Below are positions 1 through 6,838 of a stretch of DNA of 12,172 bases, in pieces. Positions within the stretch are counted from its first letter, which is position 1. Each line of letters opens with the position of its first letter. The notes below the pieces were generated by a model. The model worked only from the letters and a program-made list of their open reading frames with translations, did no database searches and was not told the DNA's origin. Both the position numbers and the translations under genes were made by a program. Origin of the DNA: Chromatiales bacterium (GTDB lineage Bacteria > Pseudomonadota > Gammaproteobacteria > SZUA-152); NCBI GenBank assembly GCA_026999335.1, contig JALTPW010000305.1:1-12172 (forward strand). Direction: 5' to 3'.

Positions 1-2
1 TG

Positions 3-1532
3 ACCCTAAAACCGGACACTGAGCTGGCCGCGCGCCGCGACGCCGATGAACGCGCCCGTCTGGCGCACATCAAGGCCGGTCTGAGCGAGGAGGAAAAACA
101 ACACATCGTCACCCAGGCCCAACAACTCGCCGAGCGGCAGATGCAGGAAGACGATGCTGATATCCTGCCCAAGGTCGGCCTGGAAGACGTACCGGCCGAG
201 ATGCCCATTGCCCGAGGCAGAACCGATACTATCAACGACATCCCCTGCAGCCTCTACGAACAAGGCACCAACGGTCTGATCTACCAGCAGATAGTCGTCA
301 GTCTGCCGCAGCTCGATGACGAACTGCTGGCGGTACTGCCCTACTACACCCACTGCCTCACCGAACTGGGCTGCGGCCAGCGCGATTACCTCGACACCCA
401 GGCCTGGCAGACCCGGGTCAGCGGTGGCCTGTCCGCTTACAGCAGCGTGCGCGGGAAGATCGACGACGTGCAAAGCGTGTCCGGCTATCTGATCTTCTCG
501 GGCAAGGCCCTGTCGCGCAATCACCGTGAATTTGCCGAGCTGCTACGCACCTCCTTCAATGAGGTACGCTTCGACGAACTGCCACGTATCCGCGAACTGA
601 TGGCACAGCTGCGCGCCGGCCGTGAACAGGGCGTCACCGGGCACGGCCACAGCCTCGCCATGCAGGCCGCCAGCAGTGGCATGAGTCCCACCGCCGCACT
701 AAGTCATCGGCAGTCCGGGCTACTCGGCATACAGACGCTGAAATCCGTGGATGACGGCCTCGATGAAACGAAAAACCTCACCGCACTAGCGGAAAAACTG
801 CAACGATTACACCAGCGAATCAAGGCCTCCGAACGGCAATTCCTGCTGATTGGTGAATCACAAAGCCTGACCCGGCTGACACAAGATACTGCCGAGCTGT
901 GGCCTGCCTCACCCACACAGAACACTGCACCCTTCGAGCTGCCCAAGGTACAGGAAGCGGTGCGCGCCCTGTGGACCACCAGCACCTCCGTCAACTTCTG
1001 CGCCAAGGCCTATCCCACGGTGCCCGTGGAACACCCGGATGCCGCACCATTGACGGTACTGGCGGGTTTCCTGCGCAACGGCTTCCTGCACCGCACCATC
1101 CGCGAGCAGGGTGGCGCTTATGGCGGTGGCGCCAGCCAGGATTGCAGCAGCGCCAGCTTCCGTTTCTATTCCTACCGCGATCCACGCCTGGAAGAGACAC
1201 TGCAAGACTTCGACCATGCCATCGACTGGCTGCTCAACGAGGAACACGAACCCCGCCAGCTGGAAGAGGCCATCCTTGGCATCATCGGCCAACTGGACAA
1301 ACCCAGTTCACCGGCCGGCGAAGCCAAGGACGCCTTCCACAACCAGCTGCATGACCGCACGGCGGAACAGCGTCAGCGTTATCGCCAACACCTGCTGATG
1401 GTCACCTTGGAGGATCTGAAACGTGTCGGAAAAACCTACTTGCGTGCAGAAAACGCCAGCATTGCGGTCATTAGCAATCCAGGCGCGGAGGAGACTGCCC
1501 GCTCACTGGGTCTCGACATCCACGCGCTGTAA
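3..1532 (+). CDS. PreP-like M16C insulinase-family metalloprotease, C-terminal part (5' truncated by window)
   Basis: The frame is open from the window's first bases, so the gene begins upstream; 509 residues plus TAA are visible. M16C (presequence protease, PreP) enzymes are zinc peptidases of roughly 970 residues that close like a clamshell around unfolded peptides. The visible part starts with the charged helical linker of the M16C-associated region (a run rich in E, K and Q, then ILPKVGLEDVPAE), and continues into the C-terminal half. At about 1101-1133 it carries REQGGAYGGGA, the conserved Arg/Tyr segment of the non-catalytic half that helps bind substrate. The zinc motif HxxEH lies in the N-terminal half, outside the window, so catalytic competence cannot be judged. 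No signal peptide can be assessed. The gene ends before a repeat-rich gap, and no classical T-tract terminator directly follows it. Family assignment is firm; substrate and location in the cell are unknown. Confidence 0.88.
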   Translation, partial: TLKPDTELAARRDADERARLAHIKAGLSEEEKQHIVTQAQQLAERQMQEDDADILPKVGLEDVPAEMPIARGRTDTINDIPCSLYEQGTNGLIYQQIVVSLPQLDDELLAVLPYYTHCLTELGCGQRDYLDTQAWQTRVSGGLSAYSSVRGKIDDVQSVSGYLIFSGKALSRNHREFAELLRTSFNEVRFDELPRIRELMAQLRAGREQGVTGHGHSLAMQAASSGMSPTAALSHRQSGLLGIQTLKSVDDGLDETKNLTALAEKLQRLHQRIKASERQFLLIGESQSLTRLTQDTAELWPASPTQNTAPFELPKVQEAVRALWTTSTSVNFCAKAYPTVPVEHPDAAPLTVLAGFLRNGFLHRTIREQGGAYGGGASQDCSSASFRFYSYRDPRLEETLQDFDHAIDWLLNEEHEPRQLEEAILGIIGQLDKPSSPAGEAKDAFHNQLHDRTAEQRQRYRQHLLMVTLEDLKRVGKTYLRAENASIAVISNPGAEETARSLGLDIHAL

Positions 1533-1544
1533 ACCAGCGGATAT

Positions 1545-1680
1545 AAACTACCACCTACTAAAGTAGGTGGGTTAGCGCATTCGGTGCTGATGGCTAAAGT
1601 CATCAACATCGCACCGTCATCAGCGCGCATGAATCAACACATTAAAATCAAAGTCACCGTCTAAAGACGGTGGTTTTGAC
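1545..1680. mobile_element. Candidate non-autonomous IS200/IS605-type element (TAAA-loop hairpins)
   Basis: Three stem-loops share the same four-base loop, TAAA on the plus strand (TTTA on the minus strand). They are ccacctac/gtaggtgg at 1551-1570 (8 bp), tgatggc/gtcatca at 1588-1605 (7 bp with one G-T), and caccgtc/gacggtg at 1655-1672 (7 bp). The middle stem is enclosed by cggtgc/gcaccg (1582-1587 with 1611-1616). IS200/IS605 elements end in short imperfect hairpins with small T-rich loops and make no target duplication. Two outer hairpins about 105 bp apart around a structured core fit a MITE-like relic, or the end of a tnpB element containing its guide-RNA scaffold. No transposase or TnpB frame remains. 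Exact boundaries are estimated. Confidence 0.45.
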
Positions 1681-1714
1681 CAAGTTAATGGAAAATAAAA
1701 AACACCCGCGACTA

Positions 1715-1743
1715 TTCACCACAGAGGCGCAGAAAACACAGGG
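1715..1743. repeat. Fragment of a widespread intergenic repeat (caccacagaggcgcag type)
   Basis: The stretch contains caccacagaggcgcagaaaa followed by cacaggg. From memory, closely similar sequences are scattered between genes in many unrelated bacteria, so I read it as a dispersed-repeat fragment. Only one copy lies in the window, so the repeat status rests on recall and not on a count here. Confidence 0.35.
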
Positions 1744-1831
1744 AATACATCGACGGGATAAACAGCGAGGGAAGGCTCAGGCTGGTGCCGCAAGAATCCA
1801 TTTTTCGTCATTGAGCGATTTCAGAACCATC

Positions 1832-1879
1832 ATGCGCACGGCGCACGCTACGGGCAGATGTAGTGTGCGCCGTGCGCAC
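1832..1879. repeat. Inverted pair of REP-like units, GTAG heads facing inward
   Basis: Two 20-bp units face each other around an 8-base spacer (1852-1859). The right unit (1860-1879) reads GTAG-T-GTGCGC-CGT-GCGCAC. The left unit (1832-1851) is its reverse complement except for the fifth base and the last base. Each unit is a GTAG head followed by a short hairpin, the usual form of a REP sequence mobilised by RAYT transposases. The whole pair can also fold into one hairpin of about 19 bp. The same core occurs twice more at 9035-9054 and 9125-9144, with the heads pointing outward. Confidence 0.7.
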
Positions 1880-1938
1880 AAGAGGGACATCCAACTCTTC
1901 GGTGGACTACGTATCCCTGTGGTGAACCGGATAACGAC

Positions 1939-1972
1939 AAACGCCCTTTGATACGAAGATCAACGGGCGTTT
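1939..1972. terminator. Bidirectional intrinsic terminator candidate
   Basis: A 14-bp inverted repeat with one mismatch (aaacgccctttgat at 1939-1952 against atcaacgggcgttt at 1959-1972) encloses a six-base loop. It sits 36 bases past the stop codon of the leftward ATPase-fusion gene. On the minus strand the stem ends in GGGCGTTTGTCGTT, and on the plus strand in GGGCGTTTCGTTTATC, so each direction has a moderate T-rich tail. It most likely ends transcription of the ATPase gene and may also stop read-through from the peptidase side. Confidence 0.65.
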
Positions 1973-2008
1973 CGTTTATCTGTTGGTATTGAAGAAAGCG
2001 ACCTCGAA

Positions 2009-5000
2009 CTACTCCACAAACGCAAAATGGACAATACGCGCCAACCCCTTGCGCGGCTCGACCTGTACCCGCAAGGTGCCCCGATAGACATCGACAGCGC
2101 CGTGTTTTTCGGCCTGTACCTCGACCACATAGTCGCTCTCGCCGCGCGCGACGCCATCTTCCAAAACCCAGTGCAGATTCTGTAATTCCATGCGCCGCGC
2201 CACGGTGCTATCGAACAGGCCCTGATAATCCTTGCGAATACCCGCAGCCATGGAGCGGTCATTGCTGGAAGCATCACTGGAGAACAAATCCATAAAAGCA
2301 TCGATATCACCCGCCTCGTAGTAAGCCACCAGTGCGCTCATCAGGGGGTTCAGGTCTGCCTCCGACAGAGGCGGATTGCTGGCTGTCGGCTGGCTGCCCT
2401 CAACGGTTTTCATGTTCGAAAAATACAAACGAGAAATCTGCAACCCAGCGTCCCCCTTCGTCACCTGCAACGTCACCTTACCCGACGTCAAAATGGGAGC
2501 CCCGGCATCCGTAGGCAAGATCGTCGCCTGGAATTTCCCGCGGCCGCGCGCAAAGGTATCATCCCGCTTCCAACTCAGATCACTGAAAACCATATTGCGC
2601 TTGTCCGTCGTGGTGAAGGTTTTTTCGTATTCCGTGCGAATACCCTCTCCCGTGGTTTGCGTATCCGTGCGCGCCTTGCGGTAAAACAGGGACATGATTC
2701 CATTCAGATCCCCATTTTCGTAGTGCGCGAGAAACCGATCCACCAGCTGCACCAGATCCGTCTCGGTGATATCACTCGCAACCGCCGCCATATTGGGTTT
2801 GGCCTCAGGCATCGCTGCATTTATCTCGCTGGCCACCTGTTCGGCGGCCGCCGCAGCACGCGCATCAGCCTCGGCCTTTGCCCGTGCTTTGGCCTCGTTC
2901 GCTGCCTGGATCCGGGCTTCCTCTTCAGCCCTGGCCCGGGCACGCGCCTCGGCGACAGCCCGGGCTTCAGCAGCGGCCTTCGCTTCCTCTTCCGCTTTCT
3001 TTCGCGCAGCAGCTGCCTGCCGAGCGACCTCTTCCTGCCGTGCAACCTCTTCCTGCCGTGCAACCTCTTCCTTTCGCGCAGCCTCGGCGGCGGCCTGGGC
3101 ACTGGCCGACAAAGCAAACGACTCATCGCTCAGCTCATTGTCCCTCACCACGGAAGAAACAGCGCCTTGCCAAGCATCACCGGCTGCATCAGCAGACATC
3201 GCCACAGGCATGTCTTCATCCATTGCCGGATTCTGCGAAAGACCTTGCAAATCGCCCTCCCCGACACGCCCCAACACCGGCGCCACAACAGACGGCGGAT
3301 CCTCGGGCACGACTTGATGCGCAGGCTCGGCAGGCGCCACACTCACCGGCGTCTTGCTGTCCCGGTCACGAATTTGTGTGACGTAGAGAACCAGCAACAC
3401 CACCACGAGACAAGAAACAAGCACCACATGGCGAATATGCACACCGGAACTTCCATCATCGATCTCGACAAAGGCATCCCGTTGCCCGCTGGCCGCCTGT
3501 GGCATGGAAATATTGACGGCATCCGGCACCTTCGGCGCCACATCCAGATCCAGGTCACCGATATTGTCAATGGCCTCGATATCACTCAGGGCCGGATTCA
3601 CATTGCCATTGTCGGTTGCAGGCCTTTGCTCTCCCCGGCACAAATGTTCATAGGCCGCACCAATCCGACTGACACCGCTATCAACAACGTCAGCACTGTC
3701 ATGACGCAGGAGGCGCATCAACAGGCCGTAATTGATTTCAATTTCAGTCAGCGAGGCGCCCTGCTGCAGACCCAGCACACGGTAATCATCGCTACCCGGG
3801 ACAAACATCACACGCCGCACAAAAAAACGCACGGCGGCACGCAGCATGGCGGGAGAAATCCCCATCACGGAAATCTGCCGCAAATCCCGTAATACCTCGT
3901 CGTCGGAAACGGCCAACTGCAAGATATTTCGCACGCCGCGGGGCAGCGGCTGGGTCGAGTCATCCAATCCCGGGAAACTGCGTGGAGAACGATGAAATGC
4001 CAATACCAGACGCAGGATCTTACGTGTCGTCACTTCTTCCGTGTCGCCGGGCGCATCTGGCAATGGCGCCAACACCACGGGTTGGCGCTTGTCCGCATCC
4101 GTCCCACGACCGCCGGGAATGACCCGAAAACGATCCTGCTGGCCAGACTTTGCCTCTTCGTCGAGTGGTTTTTCAGGTGACCCGGCCTCTGCGGCAATCT
4201 CTGTAGGCCCACCTTCGGCCTCATCGGGGTCGACCTGCGGTACCGGCCGGGTCCAGCTATCATCGGGAACGACACGATCCAGTACACTGTCGTCAGGCAC
4301 CGAGGCCTTACCGTCATCATCGACGGCGTGGCCCGCTGCCGGTTCCATCAGTGACTGCTCGGCACTGGCCAACTCAAACACATCGGGGGGCGGATCCGTG
4401 TTGGTGACGTCACGCACAGTCTCGGCAGGTTGCGGCGATGCTTCTTCGGCCGCATGCCGGGCCTTTTCCCGTAAGGCTGCCGCCAGTTTTTCGCTGCTGT
4501 CGTGAAGCTCATTGGGCTCCAGGGCCTTTTTTCCACTGTTGTCGTGAAGCTCATCAGGCTCCGGGATCTCTGTCGCAGAAGATTCTGCCGAGGTGTCCGT
4601 AATCGCCTCTTGCACCCCTTTCTGCGGCACGGACTGTGCGGCAGACCCTTCCACATCACGGCCAACATCGAACGAATCATCGTGCAACAGGCTTTCTGCC
4701 GGCCTTTCGACGGACGGTGGCCGGCCAGAAACTTCCTGACCCAGTTCGTCGGTCACCTGATGAAGAATGGCGTTATTCACCTCATGCTTCTCTTCCAGGA
4801 AACTGAATAGCAGCACCCGGTCACAGAGCATATTGATACGGCGGGGGACGCCTTCAGAATATTTGTAGATGCTCTCGAAGGCCTGTTCGGTAAAGCTGGG
4901 ATCATTCTGCCAGCCAACCTGCCTGAGGCGGCTCTCGACATAGCTGCGGCATTCATCGGGGGCAAGGGCGCTGAGATGGTAGTTGGCGATCACCCGCTGG

Positions 5001-5539
5001 CGCAACTGTTCAAGATCCGGATGTTCCAGCTTCTGGCGAAACTGGGGCTGGCCCAACAGGAAGGTTTGCAGCAGAGCCCTGTCGCCCACTTGCAGATTGG
5101 ACAGCATGCGCAGCTCTTCCAGAGAGCGGGCGGGCAGATTCTGTGCCTCGTCAACCACCAACAGAGCCCGTTTGCGCTCCCGCGCACGGGCCAACAGGAA
5201 GGCCTCCAGGGTCTTCAGCAGGGCGGCCTTGTCCATGCCTTCATAGCGCAGGCCGAAGGATGCGGAGACCATACGCAGCATTTCGTCCGCTTCCAGCTGG
5301 GTGGTGGTGAGATGCGCGACGACCAGATGCTGCTGATCCATTTCTTTCAGCAGTATCTGCGCCAGGGTGGTCTTGCCGGTACCGGGATCACCGGTGATCA
5401 CCACAAAGCCTTCGCCCTGGCTGAGCCCATAGCGTAAGTAGGCCAAGGCCCGCTTGTGGCCCCGACTGGGGTAAAAAAAGCCCGAATCGGGACTCAGGCG
5501 GAAAGGCTTGGCGCGCAGTTTGTAGAATGACTCATACAT
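2009..5539 (-). CDS. XrtA/ExeA-type AAA ATPase fused to J-like, transmembrane, TolA-like coiled-coil and twin NTF2-like domains
   Basis: This gene encodes 1176 residues. Residues 1-270 form an ExeA/GspA-like AAA ATPase with Walker A GDPGTGKT (50-57), Walker B LLVVDEAQ (126-133) and a GVPRRIN segment (230-236). The N-terminal HKRALAYLRYGLSQGEGF signature is closest to the ATPase of PEP-CTERM/exosortase (XrtA) loci. An acidic Pro/Glu/Asp-rich linker follows (about 270-500), then a helical stretch (500-584) and a J-domain-like segment (585-635) with no HPD. One membrane helix spans about 705-723. An Ala/Glu/Arg coiled coil resembling TolA (812-904) leads to two related NTF2/SnoaL-like domains (927-1043 and 1061-1176). 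The predicted topology is a cytoplasmic ATPase with about 450 periplasmic residues, the same plan as ExeA, which has a peptidoglycan-binding domain instead. The start is ATG with AAAGGA seven bases upstream. The gene stands alone, divergent from galE. Domain calls are from motif reading; the function is unknown, and an envelope secretion or polysaccharide-export role is inferred. Confidence 0.85.
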   Translation of the reverse strand: MYESFYKLRAKPFRLSPDSGFFYPSRGHKRALAYLRYGLSQGEGFVVITGDPGTGKTTLAQILLKEMDQQHLVVAHLTTTQLEADEMLRMVSASFGLRYEGMDKAALLKTLEAFLLARARERKRALLVVDEAQNLPARSLEELRMLSNLQVGDRALLQTFLLGQPQFRQKLEHPDLEQLRQRVIANYHLSALAPDECRSYVESRLRQVGWQNDPSFTEQAFESIYKYSEGVPRRINMLCDRVLLFSFLEEKHEVNNAILHQVTDELGQEVSGRPPSVERPAESLLHDDSFDVGRDVEGSAAQSVPQKGVQEAITDTSAESSATEIPEPDELHDNSGKKALEPNELHDSSEKLAAALREKARHAAEEASPQPAETVRDVTNTDPPPDVFELASAEQSLMEPAAGHAVDDDGKASVPDDSVLDRVVPDDSWTRPVPQVDPDEAEGGPTEIAAEAGSPEKPLDEEAKSGQQDRFRVIPGGRGTDADKRQPVVLAPLPDAPGDTEEVTTRKILRLVLAFHRSPRSFPGLDDSTQPLPRGVRNILQLAVSDDEVLRDLRQISVMGISPAMLRAAVRFFVRRVMFVPGSDDYRVLGLQQGASLTEIEINYGLLMRLLRHDSADVVDSGVSRIGAAYEHLCRGEQRPATDNGNVNPALSDIEAIDNIGDLDLDVAPKVPDAVNISMPQAASGQRDAFVEIDDGSSGVHIRHVVLVSCLVVVLLVLYVTQIRDRDSKTPVSVAPAEPAHQVVPEDPPSVVAPVLGRVGEGDLQGLSQNPAMDEDMPVAMSADAAGDAWQGAVSSVVRDNELSDESFALSASAQAAAEAARKEEVARQEEVARQEEVARQAAAARKKAEEEAKAAAEARAVAEARARARAEEEARIQAANEAKARAKAEADARAAAAAEQVASEINAAMPEAKPNMAAVASDITETDLVQLVDRFLAHYENGDLNGIMSLFYRKARTDTQTTGEGIRTEYEKTFTTTDKRNMVFSDLSWKRDDTFARGRGKFQATILPTDAGAPILTSGKVTLQVTKGDAGLQISRLYFSNMKTVEGSQPTASNPPLSEADLNPLMSALVAYYEAGDIDAFMDLFSSDASSNDRSMAAGIRKDYQGLFDSTVARRMELQNLHWVLEDGVARGESDYVVEVQAEKHGAVDVYRGTLRVQVEPRKGLARIVHFAFVE
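3017..3070 (-). repeat. In-frame 18-bp tandem repeat, three copies
   Basis: Units begin at 3017, 3035 and 3053. The last two are identical (ctgccgtgcaacctcttc on the plus strand) and the first differs at two bases. On the coding strand each unit gives EEVARQ-type residues, so the coiled coil of the ATPase fusion is lengthened by three hexapeptides (about residues 824-841). The near-identity suggests recent slippage duplication that keeps the reading frame. Confidence 0.85.
4478..4561 (-). repeat. In-frame 42-bp degenerate tandem repeat (EP-x-ELHD)
   Basis: Two consecutive 14-residue units lie in the acidic linker of the ATPase fusion: EPDELHDNSGKKAL (residues 327-340) and EPNELHDSSEKLAA (341-354). 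At DNA level gtcgtgaagctcat is identical at 4499-4512 and 4541-4554, exactly 42 bases apart. This is an older duplication than the 18-bp repeat, since the second halves have diverged. Confidence 0.7.
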
Positions 5540-5546
5540 GTGAAAT

Positions 5547-5552
5547 TCCTTT
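5547..5552 (-). promoter_or_regulatory. Ribosome binding site of the ATPase-fusion gene
   Basis: The minus strand reads AAAGGA, then seven bases, then the ATG at 5539. This supports the chosen start, which also places MYESFY at the N-terminus as expected for this ATPase family. Confidence 0.7.
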
Positions 5553-5560
5553 CATCGACT

Positions 5561-5586
5561 CTACCGTTGAATTCTACCGTTGAATT
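5561..5586. repeat. Exact 13-bp tandem direct repeat in the divergent leader
   Basis: The 13-mer ctaccgttgaatt occurs twice with no gap (5561-5573 and 5574-5586). It lies just upstream of the ribosome binding site of the leftward ATPase gene, probably within its leader, and about 240 bases before the galE start. It may be a regulator site or a simple slippage duplication; no known operator matches it as far as I can tell. Confidence 0.8.
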
Positions 5587-5664
5587 TCCACGTTAGCGGA
5601 CGGAGATCAGCGGACTTCAGCTCACCCGAAGCAGGGACAGGGACTCGAATCCCAGGGACCGAAC

Positions 5665-5670
5665 ATCATA
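5665..5670 (-). promoter_or_regulatory. Possible -10 box for the ATPase-fusion gene
   Basis: The minus strand reads TATGAT, one base from the sigma-70 -10 consensus, in an A/T-rich stretch of the divergent region. No good -35 hexamer is seen at the right spacing, so this is a weak call. It would imply a leader of about 120 bases that includes the 13-bp tandem repeat. Confidence 0.22.
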
Positions 5671-5762
5671 ATTTTACCAGCTACCACAACTTTTTAAAGG
5701 AAATACTTCAGCTGCAACCTGATATTTACGCGGAAAAATTACCTCTTTGTCCAACAACCGGT

Positions 5763-5792
5763 TTGACGTTTGAAGCGGAGACCCACTAGACT
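5763..5792 (+). promoter_or_regulatory. Possible sigma-70 promoter for galE
   Basis: TTGACG (5763-5768) is followed after 18 bases by TAGACT (5787-5792). The -35 matches five of six consensus bases and the -10 four of six. The site lies about 35 bases upstream of the galE ATG. Start mapping was not possible, so this is tentative. Confidence 0.35.
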
Positions 5793-5826
5793 GCGCGCTG
5801 CAACAACAACTCAGAGAACCCATGCC

Positions 5827-6831
5827 ATGGAAAAAAAGAAGGCCGTGCTCGTCACCGGCGGCGCCGGCTATATCGGCAGTCACGTGGTCAGACAACTGGG
5901 CGAGACCGGAGAACGGGTCGTCACCCTCGACAACCTCTCTACGGGCTTTAAAGATTCCGTCCTGCACGGCGACCTGGTGATCGGCGACACGGGCGACCAG
6001 GCCCTGGTCAGCCGGTTGCTGCACGATTATGACATCGGCTCGGTACTGCACTTCGCGGCCCACACCATCGTCCCCGAATCCGTCTCTAACCCACTGAAAT
6101 ACTACGGAAACAACACCTGCAGCTCACGCAATCTGCTGGCCTGTTGCGAACAGGCCGGCGTCGATCACGTCATTTTTTCCTCAACCGCCGCAGTATACGG
6201 CATCCCCGAGACCGACATTGCCCGCGAAGACACGCCCACCGCACCCATCAATGCCTATGGCACATCGAAGCTGATGACCGAATGGATGCTGCGTGACCTC
6301 TCCCAGGCCTCCAGCCTCCGCCATGTAGCGCTGCGCTATTTCAACGTCGCCGGCTCCGACCCGCAGACACGTATTGGCCAATCCACCCGCAAAGCCACCC
6401 TGCTGATCAAGGTGGCCTGTGAGGCCGCCGTCGGTAAACGTGACAAGATCTGCATCTTCGGCACCGACTATCCGACCCCGGACGGCACCGGCATCCGCGA
6501 CTACATCCACGTCGAGGATCTTGCCAGCGCCCACCTCAAGGCCCTCGACTACCTGCGCAGGGGCGGTGAGTCCACTACCCTGAACTGCGGCTACGGCCAT
6601 GGCTACAGCGTGCGTGAGGTGCTGGATGCCGTGCAACGTGTCAATGGAGAGCCGCTGAATATCGTCGAAGAACCACGCCGTGCCGGTGATCCGCCGCTGC
6701 TGGTGGCCGGCGTCGAGCGCATCCATGAAACCCTGGACTGGACACCGCAGTACGACGACCTCGACTTCATCGTCAAAACCTCCCTGGACTGGGAGCGTAA
6801 ATTGCTTGAACTTGAAAAAACCGAAGTCTGA
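5827..6831 (+). CDS. galE: UDP-glucose 4-epimerase (GalE-type SDR)
   Basis: The 334-residue product interconverts UDP-glucose and UDP-galactose with bound NAD, feeding galactose metabolism and surface polysaccharide synthesis in the cytoplasm. The Rossmann motif GGAGYIG is at 11-17, SSTAAVYG with the active-site Ser/Thr at 118-125, and the catalytic YGTSK (Y144, K148) follows. ALRYFNVAGSDP and DGTGIRDYIHVEDLA are typical of extended SDR epimerases, and the length equals that of bacterial GalE. I chose ATG 5827 because an in-frame ATG at 5770 would add 19 residues (KRRPTRLRAATTTQRTHA) before the Rossmann strand and overlap the likely promoter. The ribosome binding site is weak (cagaga). The gene diverges from the ATPase fusion and its stop is only seven bases from the stop of the convergent protease gene, with no terminator between. 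UDP-glucuronate or UDP-GlcNAc epimerase specificity cannot be excluded. Confidence 0.92.
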   Translation: MEKKKAVLVTGGAGYIGSHVVRQLGETGERVVTLDNLSTGFKDSVLHGDLVIGDTGDQALVSRLLHDYDIGSVLHFAAHTIVPESVSNPLKYYGNNTCSSRNLLACCEQAGVDHVIFSSTAAVYGIPETDIAREDTPTAPINAYGTSKLMTEWMLRDLSQASSLRHVALRYFNVAGSDPQTRIGQSTRKATLLIKVACEAAVGKRDKICIFGTDYPTPDGTGIRDYIHVEDLASAHLKALDYLRRGGESTTLNCGYGHGYSVREVLDAVQRVNGEPLNIVEEPRRAGDPPLLVAGVERIHETLDWTPQYDDLDFIVKTSLDWERKLLELEKTEV

Positions 6832-6838
6832 GGACAGC

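Larger units (their letters stand above)
1533..2008. other. Gene-free gap rich in palindromic repeats
   Basis: No credible gene was found in these 476 bases. From left to right the gap holds a cluster of TAAA-loop hairpins (1551-1672), a dispersed-repeat fragment (1715-1743), an inverted pair of REP-like units (1832-1879) and a terminator (1939-1972). The small open frames crossing it start or end inside repeats and resemble no protein family I know. Confidence 0.7.

Noticed and set aside
6..524. Minus-strand open frame of 172 codons opposite the PreP-like gene
   Set aside because: The plus strand here encodes recognisable M16C sequence throughout, and the minus-strand product resembles nothing known; it is a shadow.
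1551..1570. First TAAA-loop hairpin as the terminator of the PreP-like gene
   Set aside because: The 8-bp stem is followed by gttagcg and has no T-tract; the loop shared with two further hairpins points to an IS-type element instead.
1551..1672. CRISPR array
   Set aside because: The three hairpins have different stem sequences and unequal spacing, and there are no repeated units with unique spacers.
1670..1951. Plus-strand open frame of 93 codons in the gap after the protease gene
   Set aside because: It runs across the dispersed repeat, the REP pair and part of the terminator, lacks a ribosome binding site and resembles no protein.
2657..3892. Long plus-strand open frame (411 codons) opposite the ATPase fusion
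   Set aside because: It is the mirror of the Ala/Arg/Glu-rich coding strand, which has few stop codons in reverse. The product is low-complexity with no family resemblance, while the minus strand has clear domains.
5610..5670. tRNA-like T-arm (ggattcgagtccc on the minus strand)
   Set aside because: The stem is only four clean pairs, the loop is one base short, and no acceptor stem, anticodon arm or D-arm can be built around it.
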